From Enterococcus ureilyticus (GTDB taxonomy: Bacteria; Bacillota; Bacilli; Lactobacillales; Enterococcaceae): 64,000 bases of DNA. Under the pieces are notes generated by a model. It was not told the DNA's origin and made no database searches. It saw only the letters and a list, made by a program, of their open reading frames with translations. The position numbers were made by a program, and so were the translations under genes. Position 1 is the stretch's first letter. Each line of letters opens with the position of its first letter. Below, one piece after another: positions 36,311 through 47,463 of the stretch. Location of the stretch: NCBI RefSeq assembly GCF_001730315.1, contig NZ_MIKC01000042.1, forward strand, positions 100,915 to 164,914, given 5' to 3'.

Positions 36311-36649
36311 ATGAGTGATAAAGAAAAGTTATTTCAAGAAATCAAATCAATTGTTATAGAATGGTGTGAAGAAAATGAAACCTATTTTAAAAATAACAAT
36401 ATAAATATTGATGTTTTACGTAATGAAAAAGATGGTTTTGTTGTTAGCTTTGAAAATGATATAGCTATGGCTGAATTAGTCGTAGAACAAGCTAGTTATG
36501 CACCTTATAGATTTGTTTCGTTTGAAATAGCAACTGTTGAAGCTGATAGAGCAAAAATATCATATAGTTGGTATGATAATGAGAGTACCTCTAAAAAAGA
36601 GTTGAAAGAACAACTAACGAGAGGAATTAATTATTTTGTTAATCTATAA
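36311..36649 (+). CDS. Candidate immunity protein for the orphan tip
   Basis: This 112-residue soluble protein begins MSDKEKLFQEIKSIVIEWCE two nt after the orphan tip. It is acidic, with a predicted mixed alpha/beta pattern ('FVVSFENDIAMAELVVEQAS', 'FEIATVEADRAKISYSWYDN'). It has no signal peptide. Polymorphic toxin loci usually keep such genes even when the tip is silent. The family is not recognised with certainty. Confidence 0.6.
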   Translation: MSDKEKLFQEIKSIVIEWCEENETYFKNNNINIDVLRNEKDGFVVSFENDIAMAELVVEQASYAPYRFVSFEIATVEADRAKISYSWYDNESTSKKELKEQLTRGINYFVNL

Positions 36650-36661
36650 TATAATTTTTTG

Positions 36662-36958
36662 AAATAAAAAAGGCACTCTACTACTCGAAGGGAATCGAGA
36701 AAATAGAGCCTTGAATAGTAAGTCCAAGCTCACTAATCAAGTTGCCAATAGCTAACAAAAGCTAGCTGTATTTATTGTACAAAAATTCAAAGGACATTTC
36801 TAGTCTTTTTGAATGTTTATTAAGTGTACAATCATTGATAGTAAGCACGAACTCACTAACCAAGTTCTCAATAGCTAGCAAAAACCAGCTATATTTATTG
36901 TACAAACATCCATAGGACTATCCTAGCCTTTTTGAATGTTTATTAAGTATACAGCCAT
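36662..36958 (+). repeat. Tandem flanking repeat copies R2 and R3
   Basis: R2 (36662-36835) repeats R1 and adds CTTTTTGAATGTTTATTAAG. R3 (36837-36958) repeats the second half of R2, from TAGTAAGCACGAACTCACTA to CTTTTTGAATGTTTATTAAG, at lower identity. The remaining sequence to 37122 is AT-rich with no gene or structure that I can support. Confidence 0.7.
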
Positions 36959-37122
36959 TTTGCTATGAAATAGTATGAGTGAAGGGCGTCGACTAATACC
37001 GTTTTTTAAGTGTCAAAACAATAAAAATGATTTAAACAGAAAATAAGCGATGAATCAGAGCATATAGTCAAATAATCAGAAAAAAAGAAAACATCTATAA
37101 AATAAAAGTTGGAGACAAAAGG

Positions 37123-37578
37123 TTGAAATTTATACAGCTACTAAAAGAGATCAAATCAAAGAAAACGAAAATAAAAATGAAGCCACTAATCATCTTTTTG
37201 TTGTTACTATGCTTCACTATCTATATATACACCAACCAAAACAATCTGACATCAAAATACAAAAGTGATAAATTTGATTATACGGTGTATTATGAATCAT
37301 CTATAGATGAAAGTTCAGAGAAATTTATTTTAGTGGATGATGATGGCAATGAAGAACTTTGTACGGTTGTTTTAAAAATCGATGCACAAAAACAATTCGG
37401 GAAAACCTACGTTTATATCTATCAAGAAACTGAAATAGATCAAGGGGAGTTCATGGCATACTCAACTACTAGTATTAAAGATGGTCCAGGTATGGAAAAT
37501 GGATTAGCAAATGTAGAATCAGAAGAAGAATGGGCATTATTAGATGAAGTATTTACTACGTATCTTGCACAAGAGTAA
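37123..37578 (+). CDS. Membrane-anchored DUF1292-like protein
   Basis: This 151-residue protein has a basic N-terminus, one membrane segment ('PLIIFLLLLCFTIYIYT', about 20-37) and an extracytoplasmic acidic domain ('FILVDDDGNEELCTVVLKID', 'FGKTYVYIYQETE', 'VESEEEWALLDEVF'). The domain matches the DUF1292 (YrzB) pattern, which is normally a free cytoplasmic protein. The start is TTG 37123 with GGAG 8 nt upstream. It may belong to the type VII module or be unrelated. The function is unknown. Confidence 0.6.
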   Translation: MKFIQLLKEIKSKKTKIKMKPLIIFLLLLCFTIYIYTNQNNLTSKYKSDKFDYTVYYESSIDESSEKFILVDDDGNEELCTVVLKIDAQKQFGKTYVYIYQETEIDQGEFMAYSTTSIKDGPGMENGLANVESEEEWALLDEVFTTYLAQE

Positions 37579-37596
37579 AAAACGGAGGAAAAAACA

Positions 37597-37902
37597 ATCG
37601 AATTAAATGATATGGCATCACTATACAATAATTTGAAAAAAAGAAAAGAAGACTATGTCTTCACAGGAGCAGTTATTACACAGTTACCCACTCTAGTCAG
37701 TCACTGCCCAACGGAAGTCGATCAATTCGTTTGGTTTTCAGGTGGTATCCTCTTTTGGCTTATCCATTGGCGAACGCAACGTAAAATGTATAAAAAGCTT
37801 GGAATCAGCAAAGTAGAACAAAAGATCATTCGTATTTTGGGAGAATATGAAGTGAATATCAAAAATGAGTATTGTGTTTTAGTTAGAAAAGCAGAAGGAT
37901 AG
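37597..37902 (+). CDS. Small protein of unknown function with possible ATC start
   Basis: About 96-101 residues, with 'MASLYNNLKKRKEDYVFTGA', a short hydrophobic patch ('FVWFSGGILFWLIHW') and a helical basic end. The only in-frame ATG (37612) is about 23 nt past the GGAGG site at 37584-37588, whereas ATC at 37597 is 8 nt away and would add IELND. The start is therefore uncertain and may be non-canonical. It follows the DUF1292-like gene by 18-33 nt. No family is recognised. Confidence 0.45.
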   Translation: MELNDMASLYNNLKKRKEDYVFTGAVITQLPTLVSHCPTEVDQFVWFSGGILFWLIHWRTQRKMYKKLGISKVEQKIIRILGEYEVNIKNEYCVLVRKAEG

Positions 37903-37998
37903 TTTGGACACCGGTTCTTTAAGATAAAAGTGACTAAGACAAAACTCTTGTGGTTTATTCATGTCATCGTGAAGCCGATTAAACGATGTGAAAACGGC

Positions 37999-38055
37999 AA
38001 TTGGACTAAAAACCATACAACACATAAAGCGCATTGTGCGGTTTTTAGTCCAATT
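37999..38055. other. Strong perfect hairpin between the type VII module and the ABC exporter
   Basis: AATTGGACTAAAAACC (37999-38014) is an exact inverted repeat of 38040-38055, with inner CACA/TGTG pairing and flanking GTGAAAA/TTTTCAC. T or A runs occur further out but not directly after the stem. It could be a bidirectional terminator for the convergent units or a mobile-element scar. Confidence 0.5.
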
Positions 38056-38097
38056 ACTCGAGCCTAAACGACTTTTTTCACAACCTCTTGTTAACTC

Positions 38098-39876
38098 TTA
38101 CGTCTGCTGAAACTGACTATTATACAAAGAAGCGTACAACGAAGGTTTAGCTAACAACTCTTGATGATTTCCTTTCTCCACGATATCGCCGTCTTTCATC
38201 ACTAAAATCAGATCAGCATTTTCAATCGTAGATAAACGGTGTGCAATCACAAAGCTTGTTCGATTATTTGTCACTTCATCCATCGCTTTTTGAATATGAG
38301 CTTCCGTTCTCGTATCTACACTAGACGTTGCTTCATCCAAAATAACCACAGGAGGATTTGCTAAAATGATTCTGGCAATCGTCAATAATTGTTGTTGACC
38401 TTGAGATAGTGAGCCGTTTTCACTGGAAATAATCGAATCATAACCATTTGGTAAAGTCCGAATAAAGTGATCGCATTGGGCAATTTTAGCAGCTTCAATG
38501 ATTTCTTCTCGTGTCGCATCCATACGCCCATATGCAATATTTTCAGCAATCGTTCCTTCAAATAACCACGTATTTTGTAAAACCATCCCAAACATACTGC
38601 GAAGATTTGTTCTAGAAAGGTCAGTGATATTTACGCCATCAAAGGTAATATGTCCACCATTTAATTCATAAAAACGCATCAGTAAATTCACTAACGTTGT
38701 TTTACCAGCACCAGTGGGTCCAACAATCGCCACCATTTGTTTTGGTTTAACAGAAAAATCAACTTGTTTCATCAACATTTTTTCTTCAGTATAACCAAAC
38801 TGAACGTGATCAAAATCGATCGCACCGGTTGGTTTATCGATGATTTGTACGTTCGCTTTTTCTGGAATATCATCTTCTGCATCTAAAATTTCAAAAATCC
38901 GATCGACGGCTGCTAGAGCTGCTTGAATCGAATTGATGACATAAGAAGCTGTAGAAATCGGTTCAGAAACTTGATTGATATATTGTAGATAAGCTTGAAG
39001 TAGTCCAATCGTGATTCCGCCTTGTAAAACTAAGAAGGCACCAATGATCGCACTGACAATAAAAGCCAACTGATTGATCAAACGAATCGCTGGATAAATC
39101 GCAAAGTTCATAAATTGAGCCTTTAAAAAGGCCTTATAATGTTTTTGGTTGGTTTCTAAAATAACTTGTTTAGCATGAGCTTGTTGATTAAACGTTTTTG
39201 TTACCAAACTTCCAGATAGAAATTCCTCCGTTTTATTATTTAAAATCCCCAATTCTGACTGACTTGCTTCGGCTAATTGTTTATTTTTGTTCGCAATTTT
39301 ACCTGTCAAAAATGAGCTCGCAGCAATCAACAGTACAACGATCAAGGTTAATTTTACATCAATATAAAACAACATGATACCAGCAAAAATAATTGTTGAA
39401 ATCGAAGTGAAAAACTGATTGATTCCAGTTAAGAAAACTTGTGATAATTGATTTAAACTAGTTGTTGTTCGGCTTAAAATATCGCCAACTTGGTGTTGAT
39501 CAAAGAACGCCATCGGCAAAGATTTGAATTTCTTCGTTACTTCTTTTCTGACTCTTAATGTGATTCGTTCACTTAAAGCAGCCATCACACGTTCTTGCGT
39601 GTAAGACATTACACTACTGAGAATTGAAAAGACGATCAAAATCAAAACAGGTGTCAACAAAGCTTCTTGGATCATTGAAAAGCTGATTTGTCCGATTCCT
39701 TGCGTTTGGATCAATGTTAGTAAATCATCAATTGCGATCCCCATGATAAACGGCATCGCAATAACTAAGGCATTTCCGATTAAACTACAAAAAATCAAGC
39801 CTAGAAAAATCGGACGTTCAGGTCGGATCAATAGAAAGAAACGTTTTATTGTTTGCTTATTTACTTTTTTCATCAT
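38098..39876 (-). CDS. Heterodimeric ABC exporter subunit 2
   Basis: This 592-residue half-transporter has six hydrophobic segments (about 1-320) and an ATPase domain with Walker A 'VGPTGAGKTTLVN' near 375, signature 'LSQGQQQLLTIARIIL' near 480 and Walker B 'VVILDEATSSVD'. The start overlaps the stop of subunit 1 (ATGA). It pairs with subunit 1 as a multidrug-type exporter. The layout with a divergent MerR regulator matches the chlorhexidine-responsive EfrEF/ChlR system of enterococci, but identity is not proven. Confidence 0.85.
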   Translation of the reverse strand: MMKKVNKQTIKRFFLLIRPERPIFLGLIFCSLIGNALVIAMPFIMGIAIDDLLTLIQTQGIGQISFSMIQEALLTPVLILIVFSILSSVMSYTQERVMAALSERITLRVRKEVTKKFKSLPMAFFDQHQVGDILSRTTTSLNQLSQVFLTGINQFFTSISTIIFAGIMLFYIDVKLTLIVVLLIAASSFLTGKIANKNKQLAEASQSELGILNNKTEEFLSGSLVTKTFNQQAHAKQVILETNQKHYKAFLKAQFMNFAIYPAIRLINQLAFIVSAIIGAFLVLQGGITIGLLQAYLQYINQVSEPISTASYVINSIQAALAAVDRIFEILDAEDDIPEKANVQIIDKPTGAIDFDHVQFGYTEEKMLMKQVDFSVKPKQMVAIVGPTGAGKTTLVNLLMRFYELNGGHITFDGVNITDLSRTNLRSMFGMVLQNTWLFEGTIAENIAYGRMDATREEIIEAAKIAQCDHFIRTLPNGYDSIISSENGSLSQGQQQLLTIARIILANPPVVILDEATSSVDTRTEAHIQKAMDEVTNNRTSFVIAHRLSTIENADLILVMKDGDIVEKGNHQELLAKPSLYASLYNSQFQQT

Positions 39877-41615
39877 GCTTGTGCTCCTTTCGTAAGCATT
39901 CCTTGAGAGCGGGCAAACTCTTGGTAGGTTTGGTTATTTTGTAGCAATTGGCTATGGGTTCCTTGGCCAACGATTTTCCCTTCATCTAGGACAATAATAG
40001 AATCTGCTTGTTGAATCGTGCTTAATCTTTGAGCCACGATCAATAATGTTTTATCTGACATTTCTTCTTTTAAAGCTAATCTGAGTGCTGCATCTGTTTG
40101 GTAATCTAGAGCTGAGAAGCTATCATCGAAAATATAAATATCGGCTGGTTTAATCAAAGCACGTGCAATACATAAACGTTGTCTTTGACCTCCAGAAAAG
40201 TTCGTACCCCCTTGAGCGACAAAGGACTCATAGCCGTTTTCTAACGTTGTCAGATAAGAAGACAATTGTGCAATAGTAGCTGCTCGGTCCATATCTGTTT
40301 TTGTTGCTTCAGTATACCCCATCAACAAATTACTTTTGATGGTTCCGCTAAATAGAAAGGCTTTTTGAGGAACGTAACTGATTTTAGAGCGTAGCTCTTC
40401 TTGCGTAACATTTCTGATATCCACACCATCAAATAAAATCGCACCTTCAGATACATCGCTAAGTCGTAATAATAATTTAGCAACAGTACTTTTACCAGAG
40501 CCAGTTCCACCTACAATCGCTGTAATTTTCCCTTTAGGAATACTAAAATGAATATCCTCTAAAACAGGTTCATCCGCTTGATCATAACTGAATGTCACAT
40601 GGGTTAAGTCGATCAATGCATTTTCACATCCACTTGCATTGAGTGTAGCGGACTGTTTAGGATCAGAGATTTCGTCTTGTGTGTTCAAAATTTCTTCGAT
40701 TCTTTTTACAGAAGCGAAAGATCTAGGCACCATGACTAAAACCATAGCAGCGATCATTAAGTAAGATAATGTTAATAAAGAATATTCCACCACTGCTGAA
40801 ACTGTACCGATTTGCAAGGTCCCAAGAGCCACTAAATTCCCACCAAACCATAGAATAGAAGAAAAAACGATGCCCATTAACAAGAAGGCGACAGGTGTAA
40901 TAAAAGCAAAAATACGATTAACACGAATCATACCATTTGCATAGTCAGAAAAGGTCTTATTTGTCCGTTCCTCTTCATAATCTTGATTATTAAAAGCTCG
41001 GATCATATTGATCCCAGTAAAAAATTCTCGCAAGGTCACAATGATTTTATCCATTTTTGGCTGGATCAACAAAGATAATGGTGTCCCTTTTTTCATTAGA
41101 ATATAAACGATCAAAGCAAAAGCAGCTATAGCGATCAATGGAACCAAAGCTAACGTAGCTGAATAGGTAAATGTCATATAAAGAGAGAAAATAGCGATGA
41201 TCGGTGCAGGTAAAATCAATTGCAAAAACAAAACGATCATCTGCTGAATATTATCAACATCATTTGTCATTCTGGTCAGTAATGATCCTGTCCCGAAGCG
41301 ATCTGCATCTTTAATAGAAAAGGTTTGAAGCTTGTCGAAAAATAGTGTTCGCGTTTCAAAGCCAAATTTAGCAGCGACTTTTGCAGAAAGATAACTGCCC
41401 AAAATCGCGGCAAGCGCACCGAATAAAGCCATTGCTAACATTTGTAACCCAATCGTTTTGATTGATTGTTTATCGCCACTTGCAATCCCTACATCGATCA
41501 ATTGAGCGACCAACATTGGCACGCCAAGCGTTCCAATAATTTGTAGACATAAACTGATGACGGTCACAAAAATAAGTTTTCTATTTTTTTTAATGAAAAA
41601 CTGAATGATTTTCAT
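39873..41615 (-). CDS. Heterodimeric ABC exporter subunit 1
   Basis: This 580-residue half-transporter has a six-helix membrane domain (about 1-310) and an ATPase domain with Walker A 'VGGTGSGKSTVAKLLL' near 365 and signature 'FSGGQRQRLCIARALI' near 470. Its Walker B reads 'IYIFDDSFSALD', ending in Asp where the catalytic Glu would be. This marks the degenerate site common in heterodimeric exporters. It starts at ATG 41615 behind AAAGGAGGA under a MerR-type promoter. Confidence 0.85.
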   Translation of the reverse strand: MKIIQFFIKKNRKLIFVTVISLCLQIIGTLGVPMLVAQLIDVGIASGDKQSIKTIGLQMLAMALFGALAAILGSYLSAKVAAKFGFETRTLFFDKLQTFSIKDADRFGTGSLLTRMTNDVDNIQQMIVLFLQLILPAPIIAIFSLYMTFTYSATLALVPLIAIAAFALIVYILMKKGTPLSLLIQPKMDKIIVTLREFFTGINMIRAFNNQDYEEERTNKTFSDYANGMIRVNRIFAFITPVAFLLMGIVFSSILWFGGNLVALGTLQIGTVSAVVEYSLLTLSYLMIAAMVLVMVPRSFASVKRIEEILNTQDEISDPKQSATLNASGCENALIDLTHVTFSYDQADEPVLEDIHFSIPKGKITAIVGGTGSGKSTVAKLLLRLSDVSEGAILFDGVDIRNVTQEELRSKISYVPQKAFLFSGTIKSNLLMGYTEATKTDMDRAATIAQLSSYLTTLENGYESFVAQGGTNFSGGQRQRLCIARALIKPADIYIFDDSFSALDYQTDAALRLALKEEMSDKTLLIVAQRLSTIQQADSIIVLDEGKIVGQGTHSQLLQNNQTYQEFARSQGMLTKGAQA

Positions 41616-41646
41616 CTAAATTCCTCCTTTTTATCGAACAAAAGGA

Positions 41647-41694
41647 ATTTTACACCTTCAAGTGACTTGAAGGTCAATATTTTTTGTTTATAAT
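41647..41694. promoter_or_regulatory. MerR-type operator with divergent promoters
   Basis: ACCTTCAAGTGACTTGAAGG plus T (41654-41674) is a perfect 21-bp palindrome. On the minus strand it fills a 19-nt spacer between TTGACC (41672-41677) and TAAAAT (41647-41652), the hallmark of a MerR-activated promoter. On the plus strand TTGAAG (41667-41672), 16 nt and TATAAT (41689-41694) drive the regulator gene. Confidence 0.85.
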
Positions 41695-41713
41695 TAAAAT
41701 CAGAGGTGATTTT

Positions 41714-42493
41714 ATGGAAAAAGAAAAATTATTGACTGTCGGACAAGTAGCTGAAATCATGAAGTTACCAAAATCAAAGATCCGTTATTGGGATGATATG
41801 AATCTACTAACATCTTCTAGAAATCAGCAAAATGGTTATCGAATGTTTGATATGGAAGATATTTTAACAATCAGTGATATCGATTTTTACCGTAGATTAG
41901 ATATTCCCATCAACAAAATGACCAATCTATATCGTAAATCACCAGAAGAATTATGGACGATTCTAGATGAAACAGAAACCCGAGTCGCTGCAGAATTAGC
42001 AGAACTTGAGAAAAAACAACAAGGGATCAAACATCGAAAAGACCAGTTATTGAGTTTGATTGAGTTGAAAGAAAAAGAGTTTATTGATGAGCCTTTGGAT
42101 GTAGAACGAATCATCCCGATTGATTTAAAAGATCCCAATGAATTACAAACATATATCGATAATCCCTCAAGTTTAGTGGTTTATAGCAACTCTGATCATG
42201 AAAAGGAACTTACCTATGGTTTTGCGGTGACCACCAAAGAATTTGTAGAGGAAGTAACGATTTGGCAACAGACAGAGCAAACAAAATACGAATACAAACA
42301 ATTTTTACTAACAATCAAGTCAGATGATCCTCTAGAAAATAATTTCCAATCAATGAAAGAAAAATTGAAGGAGCAAGGTTATCAAACTGGCACAATGATT
42401 GGACGTTATATCATGACCGCAGAAGACCAAGATGGATTTTATAGAGATTATTATAAAACATGGATTGAAGTGAGTAAGGAACATTGGGCATAA
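41714..42493 (+). CDS. MerR-family transcriptional regulator
   Basis: This 259-residue regulator has an N-terminal MerR helix-turn-helix ('LLTVGQVAEIMKLPKSKIRY', 'YRMFDMEDILTISDIDFYR'), a coiled-coil dimer helix (about 85-120) and a C-terminal effector domain (about 130-259) that may bind drugs. The start is ATG 41714, with AGAGGTGA upstream. It should distort the 19-nt-spacer promoter of the divergent ABC exporter on binding a ligand. ChlR-like by context. Confidence 0.85.
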   Translation: MEKEKLLTVGQVAEIMKLPKSKIRYWDDMNLLTSSRNQQNGYRMFDMEDILTISDIDFYRRLDIPINKMTNLYRKSPEELWTILDETETRVAAELAELEKKQQGIKHRKDQLLSLIELKEKEFIDEPLDVERIIPIDLKDPNELQTYIDNPSSLVVYSNSDHEKELTYGFAVTTKEFVEEVTIWQQTEQTKYEYKQFLLTIKSDDPLENNFQSMKEKLKEQGYQTGTMIGRYIMTAEDQDGFYRDYYKTWIEVSKEHWA

Positions 42494-42553
42494 ATATCGT
42501 AATCTTCCTGAGAAGGTGCTATGATTAGCTGACCACAAAAGGATGATTAGACT

Positions 42554-42886
42554 ATGGATAAATTACAAACAATTCAAGAAGTAATAGCTTTCGTGAACGA
42601 ACATTCGCTTGCTTTTATTTATGTTTCGCAAGAAGATTGTTCGGTATGTCATGCGTTAAGACCTAAGCTAATCGAATTATTGAAGAGCTATCCTAAGATA
42701 GAGCTAAGAGAAGTTGAAGCGGACAAAGTCAAAGCAATTTCAGCTGAATATTTGATTTTTTCAGCGCCGACTTTCCTTTTCTTTGTTGATGGAAAAGAAT
42801 ATATCCGTGAAGGAAAGTTTGTTCAGTTTAAAAAATTAGCCAATGCACTTGAGAAAATTTATTCGTTTGAAGAAAACAAAGTATAG
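42554..42886 (+). CDS. Thioredoxin-like protein
   Basis: This 110-residue cytoplasmic protein has a thioredoxin fold and active-site motif C-S-V-C near residues 31-34 ('SQEDCSVCHALRPKLIELL') and a cis-Pro region 'FSAPTFLFFVDGKEY'. It probably works as a thiol-disulfide reductase. An AAAAGGATG site precedes ATG 42554. It follows the MerR gene by 60 nt, so it may share the transcript. Confidence 0.8.
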   Translation: MDKLQTIQEVIAFVNEHSLAFIYVSQEDCSVCHALRPKLIELLKSYPKIELREVEADKVKAISAEYLIFSAPTFLFFVDGKEYIREGKFVQFKKLANALEKIYSFEENKV

Positions 42887-42956
42887 TTAAAATCTAGTAA
42901 ATTCAAGCGTTTGAGTAATGTGTTAGAATGTTCGTTGTCAAAATGTAAGCGTACTA

Positions 42957-42985
42957 TTGACAATGGAAATAAGACGTTGTATACT
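42957..42985 (+). promoter_or_regulatory. Promoter of beta-glucoside operon 1 with weak cre overlap
   Basis: TTGACA (42957-42962), 17 nt and TATACT (42980-42985). Directly upstream, TGTAAGCGTACTAT (42944-42957) partly matches a CcpA cre site and would overlap the -35 box. The promoter is well supported; the cre is weak. Confidence 0.7.
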
Positions 42986-42994
42986 TTGGTCAAC

Positions 42995-43076
42995 GGATCG
43001 TTACTGGTTAAGCAGGCGTGACCTCACACATTACTTTTTTGGTGATGTTTGATGTGGTCAGGTCTTTTTTCGTTTT
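42995..43076 (+). promoter_or_regulatory. RAT antiterminator and terminator ahead of the first licT-type gene
   Basis: GGATCGTTACTGGTTAAGCA followed by GGCGTGACC (42995-43023) is a BglG/LicT-type RNA antiterminator. Its last bases overlap a terminator (GACCT...AGGTC, CACAT/ATGTG, T-run to about 43076), so antiterminator binding would prevent termination. Confidence 0.85.
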
Positions 43077-43103
43077 TCAAGTCAAGAACAGGAGATAATT
43101 TCA

Positions 43104-43940
43104 ATGAAAATACTGAAAGTTTTTAATAATAATGTTTCTTTGATTCTAAATGATGATGCCATCGAAGAAATCATTATGGGCAAAGGGGTCGGTTTTAACA
43201 AGCGCGAAGGCGATGTGATCGATTCAGCTCTGATTGAAAAAAGATTTGTTCTTGAAGGTAATAATTCCGTTAGCAATTTAGACAATCTGCTTGCACGAAT
43301 CGATATTGAAGATATTGAACTGGCCAGTGATATTATTCAATTAGGTAAAGCAGAATTAGACCAAGAAATCGATGATTCCATTTTGTTGACATTGTCCGAT
43401 CATATCGGTTTTGTCTTAAATAGAGTGACAGAAGGCTTACAAATGCGCTCACCTCTAGAATGGGACATCAAACAAATTTACACAAAAGAATATGCGTTTG
43501 CATTAAAAGCCGTTCAAATGATGCGGGAGAAAACAGGGATTGAGATTCCAGATCAAGAAGCAGCTTTTATTACCCTTCATTTTGTCAATGCTTATAATTC
43601 TACTAGCAATATGAACGAAACGATGCTGACAACGAAAATCATTCAAAGCATTATCGACATCATTAAATATCACTATGGTAAAGAATACGATGAAACCTCT
43701 TATGATTTTACTCGTTTCATTACCCATATTCGATACTTTGTCAAAAGACAGCTAGATAAAGAAATTTCATCAAATGAGGATTCGTCTTTGATCAATCTAA
43801 TTGCTGTGAAGTACGAACAAGATCATCAGTGTGCAGTTAAAATCAAAACATTTTTGGAACAACAATATGATTGGACGATTTCAAATGATGAATTGATGTA
43901 CTTAACACTTCACTTAAATCGCTTATCAAGCAATCAATAG
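43104..43940 (+). CDS. licT: BglG/LicT-family RNA-binding antiterminator, operon 1
   Basis: This 278-residue protein has a CAT RNA-binding domain (1-55) and two PTS regulation domains. The conserved phosphorylatable histidines fall at 100, 159, 208 and 270, almost exactly the LicT positions. In LicT, PTS-dependent phosphorylation sets activity. It binds the RAT sites at 42995 and 43940 to allow transcription of its own gene and the PTS genes. A CAGGAGAT site lies before ATG 43104. Confidence 0.9.
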   Translation: MKILKVFNNNVSLILNDDAIEEIIMGKGVGFNKREGDVIDSALIEKRFVLEGNNSVSNLDNLLARIDIEDIELASDIIQLGKAELDQEIDDSILLTLSDHIGFVLNRVTEGLQMRSPLEWDIKQIYTKEYAFALKAVQMMREKTGIEIPDQEAAFITLHFVNAYNSTSNMNETMLTTKIIQSIIDIIKYHYGKEYDETSYDFTRFITHIRYFVKRQLDKEISSNEDSSLINLIAVKYEQDHQCAVKIKTFLEQQYDWTISNDELMYLTLHLNRLSSNQ

Positions 43941-44020
43941 GATCGTTACTGGTTAAGCAGGCGTGACCTAAGAAAAACACTTCATGCATAAGTGTTTCTT
44001 CTTGGGTCACTTTTTTTATA
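43940..44020 (+). promoter_or_regulatory. Second RAT/terminator of operon 1
   Basis: The same 29-nt RAT as at 42995 starts on the last base of the licT stop codon (43940-43968). It overlaps a terminator hairpin (GTGACC... with GGTCAC, inner AACACTT/AAGTGTT) ending in T residues. It gates entry into the PTS gene. Confidence 0.85.
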
Positions 44021-44051
44021 AAAAAATGATTCAAGGAGAGGAAATACTATC

Positions 44052-47350
<3,299 letters not shown>

Positions 47351-47365
47351 GCCAAAATAGCAACC

Positions 47366-47412
47366 AGCTCTCACTGTATTTTAGTAAAATAAAAACAGTG
47401 AGAGCTTTTTTG
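47366..47412 (+). terminator. Terminator of beta-glucoside operon 1
   Basis: A perfect 12-bp stem (AGCTCTCACTGT with ACAGTGAGAGCT at 47395-47406) followed by T residues. Confidence 0.85.
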
Positions 47413-47463
47413 TACGAAAAAGCATAAAATAGAAAGGAACAATAAAGAATGGGGAAATAAAAA

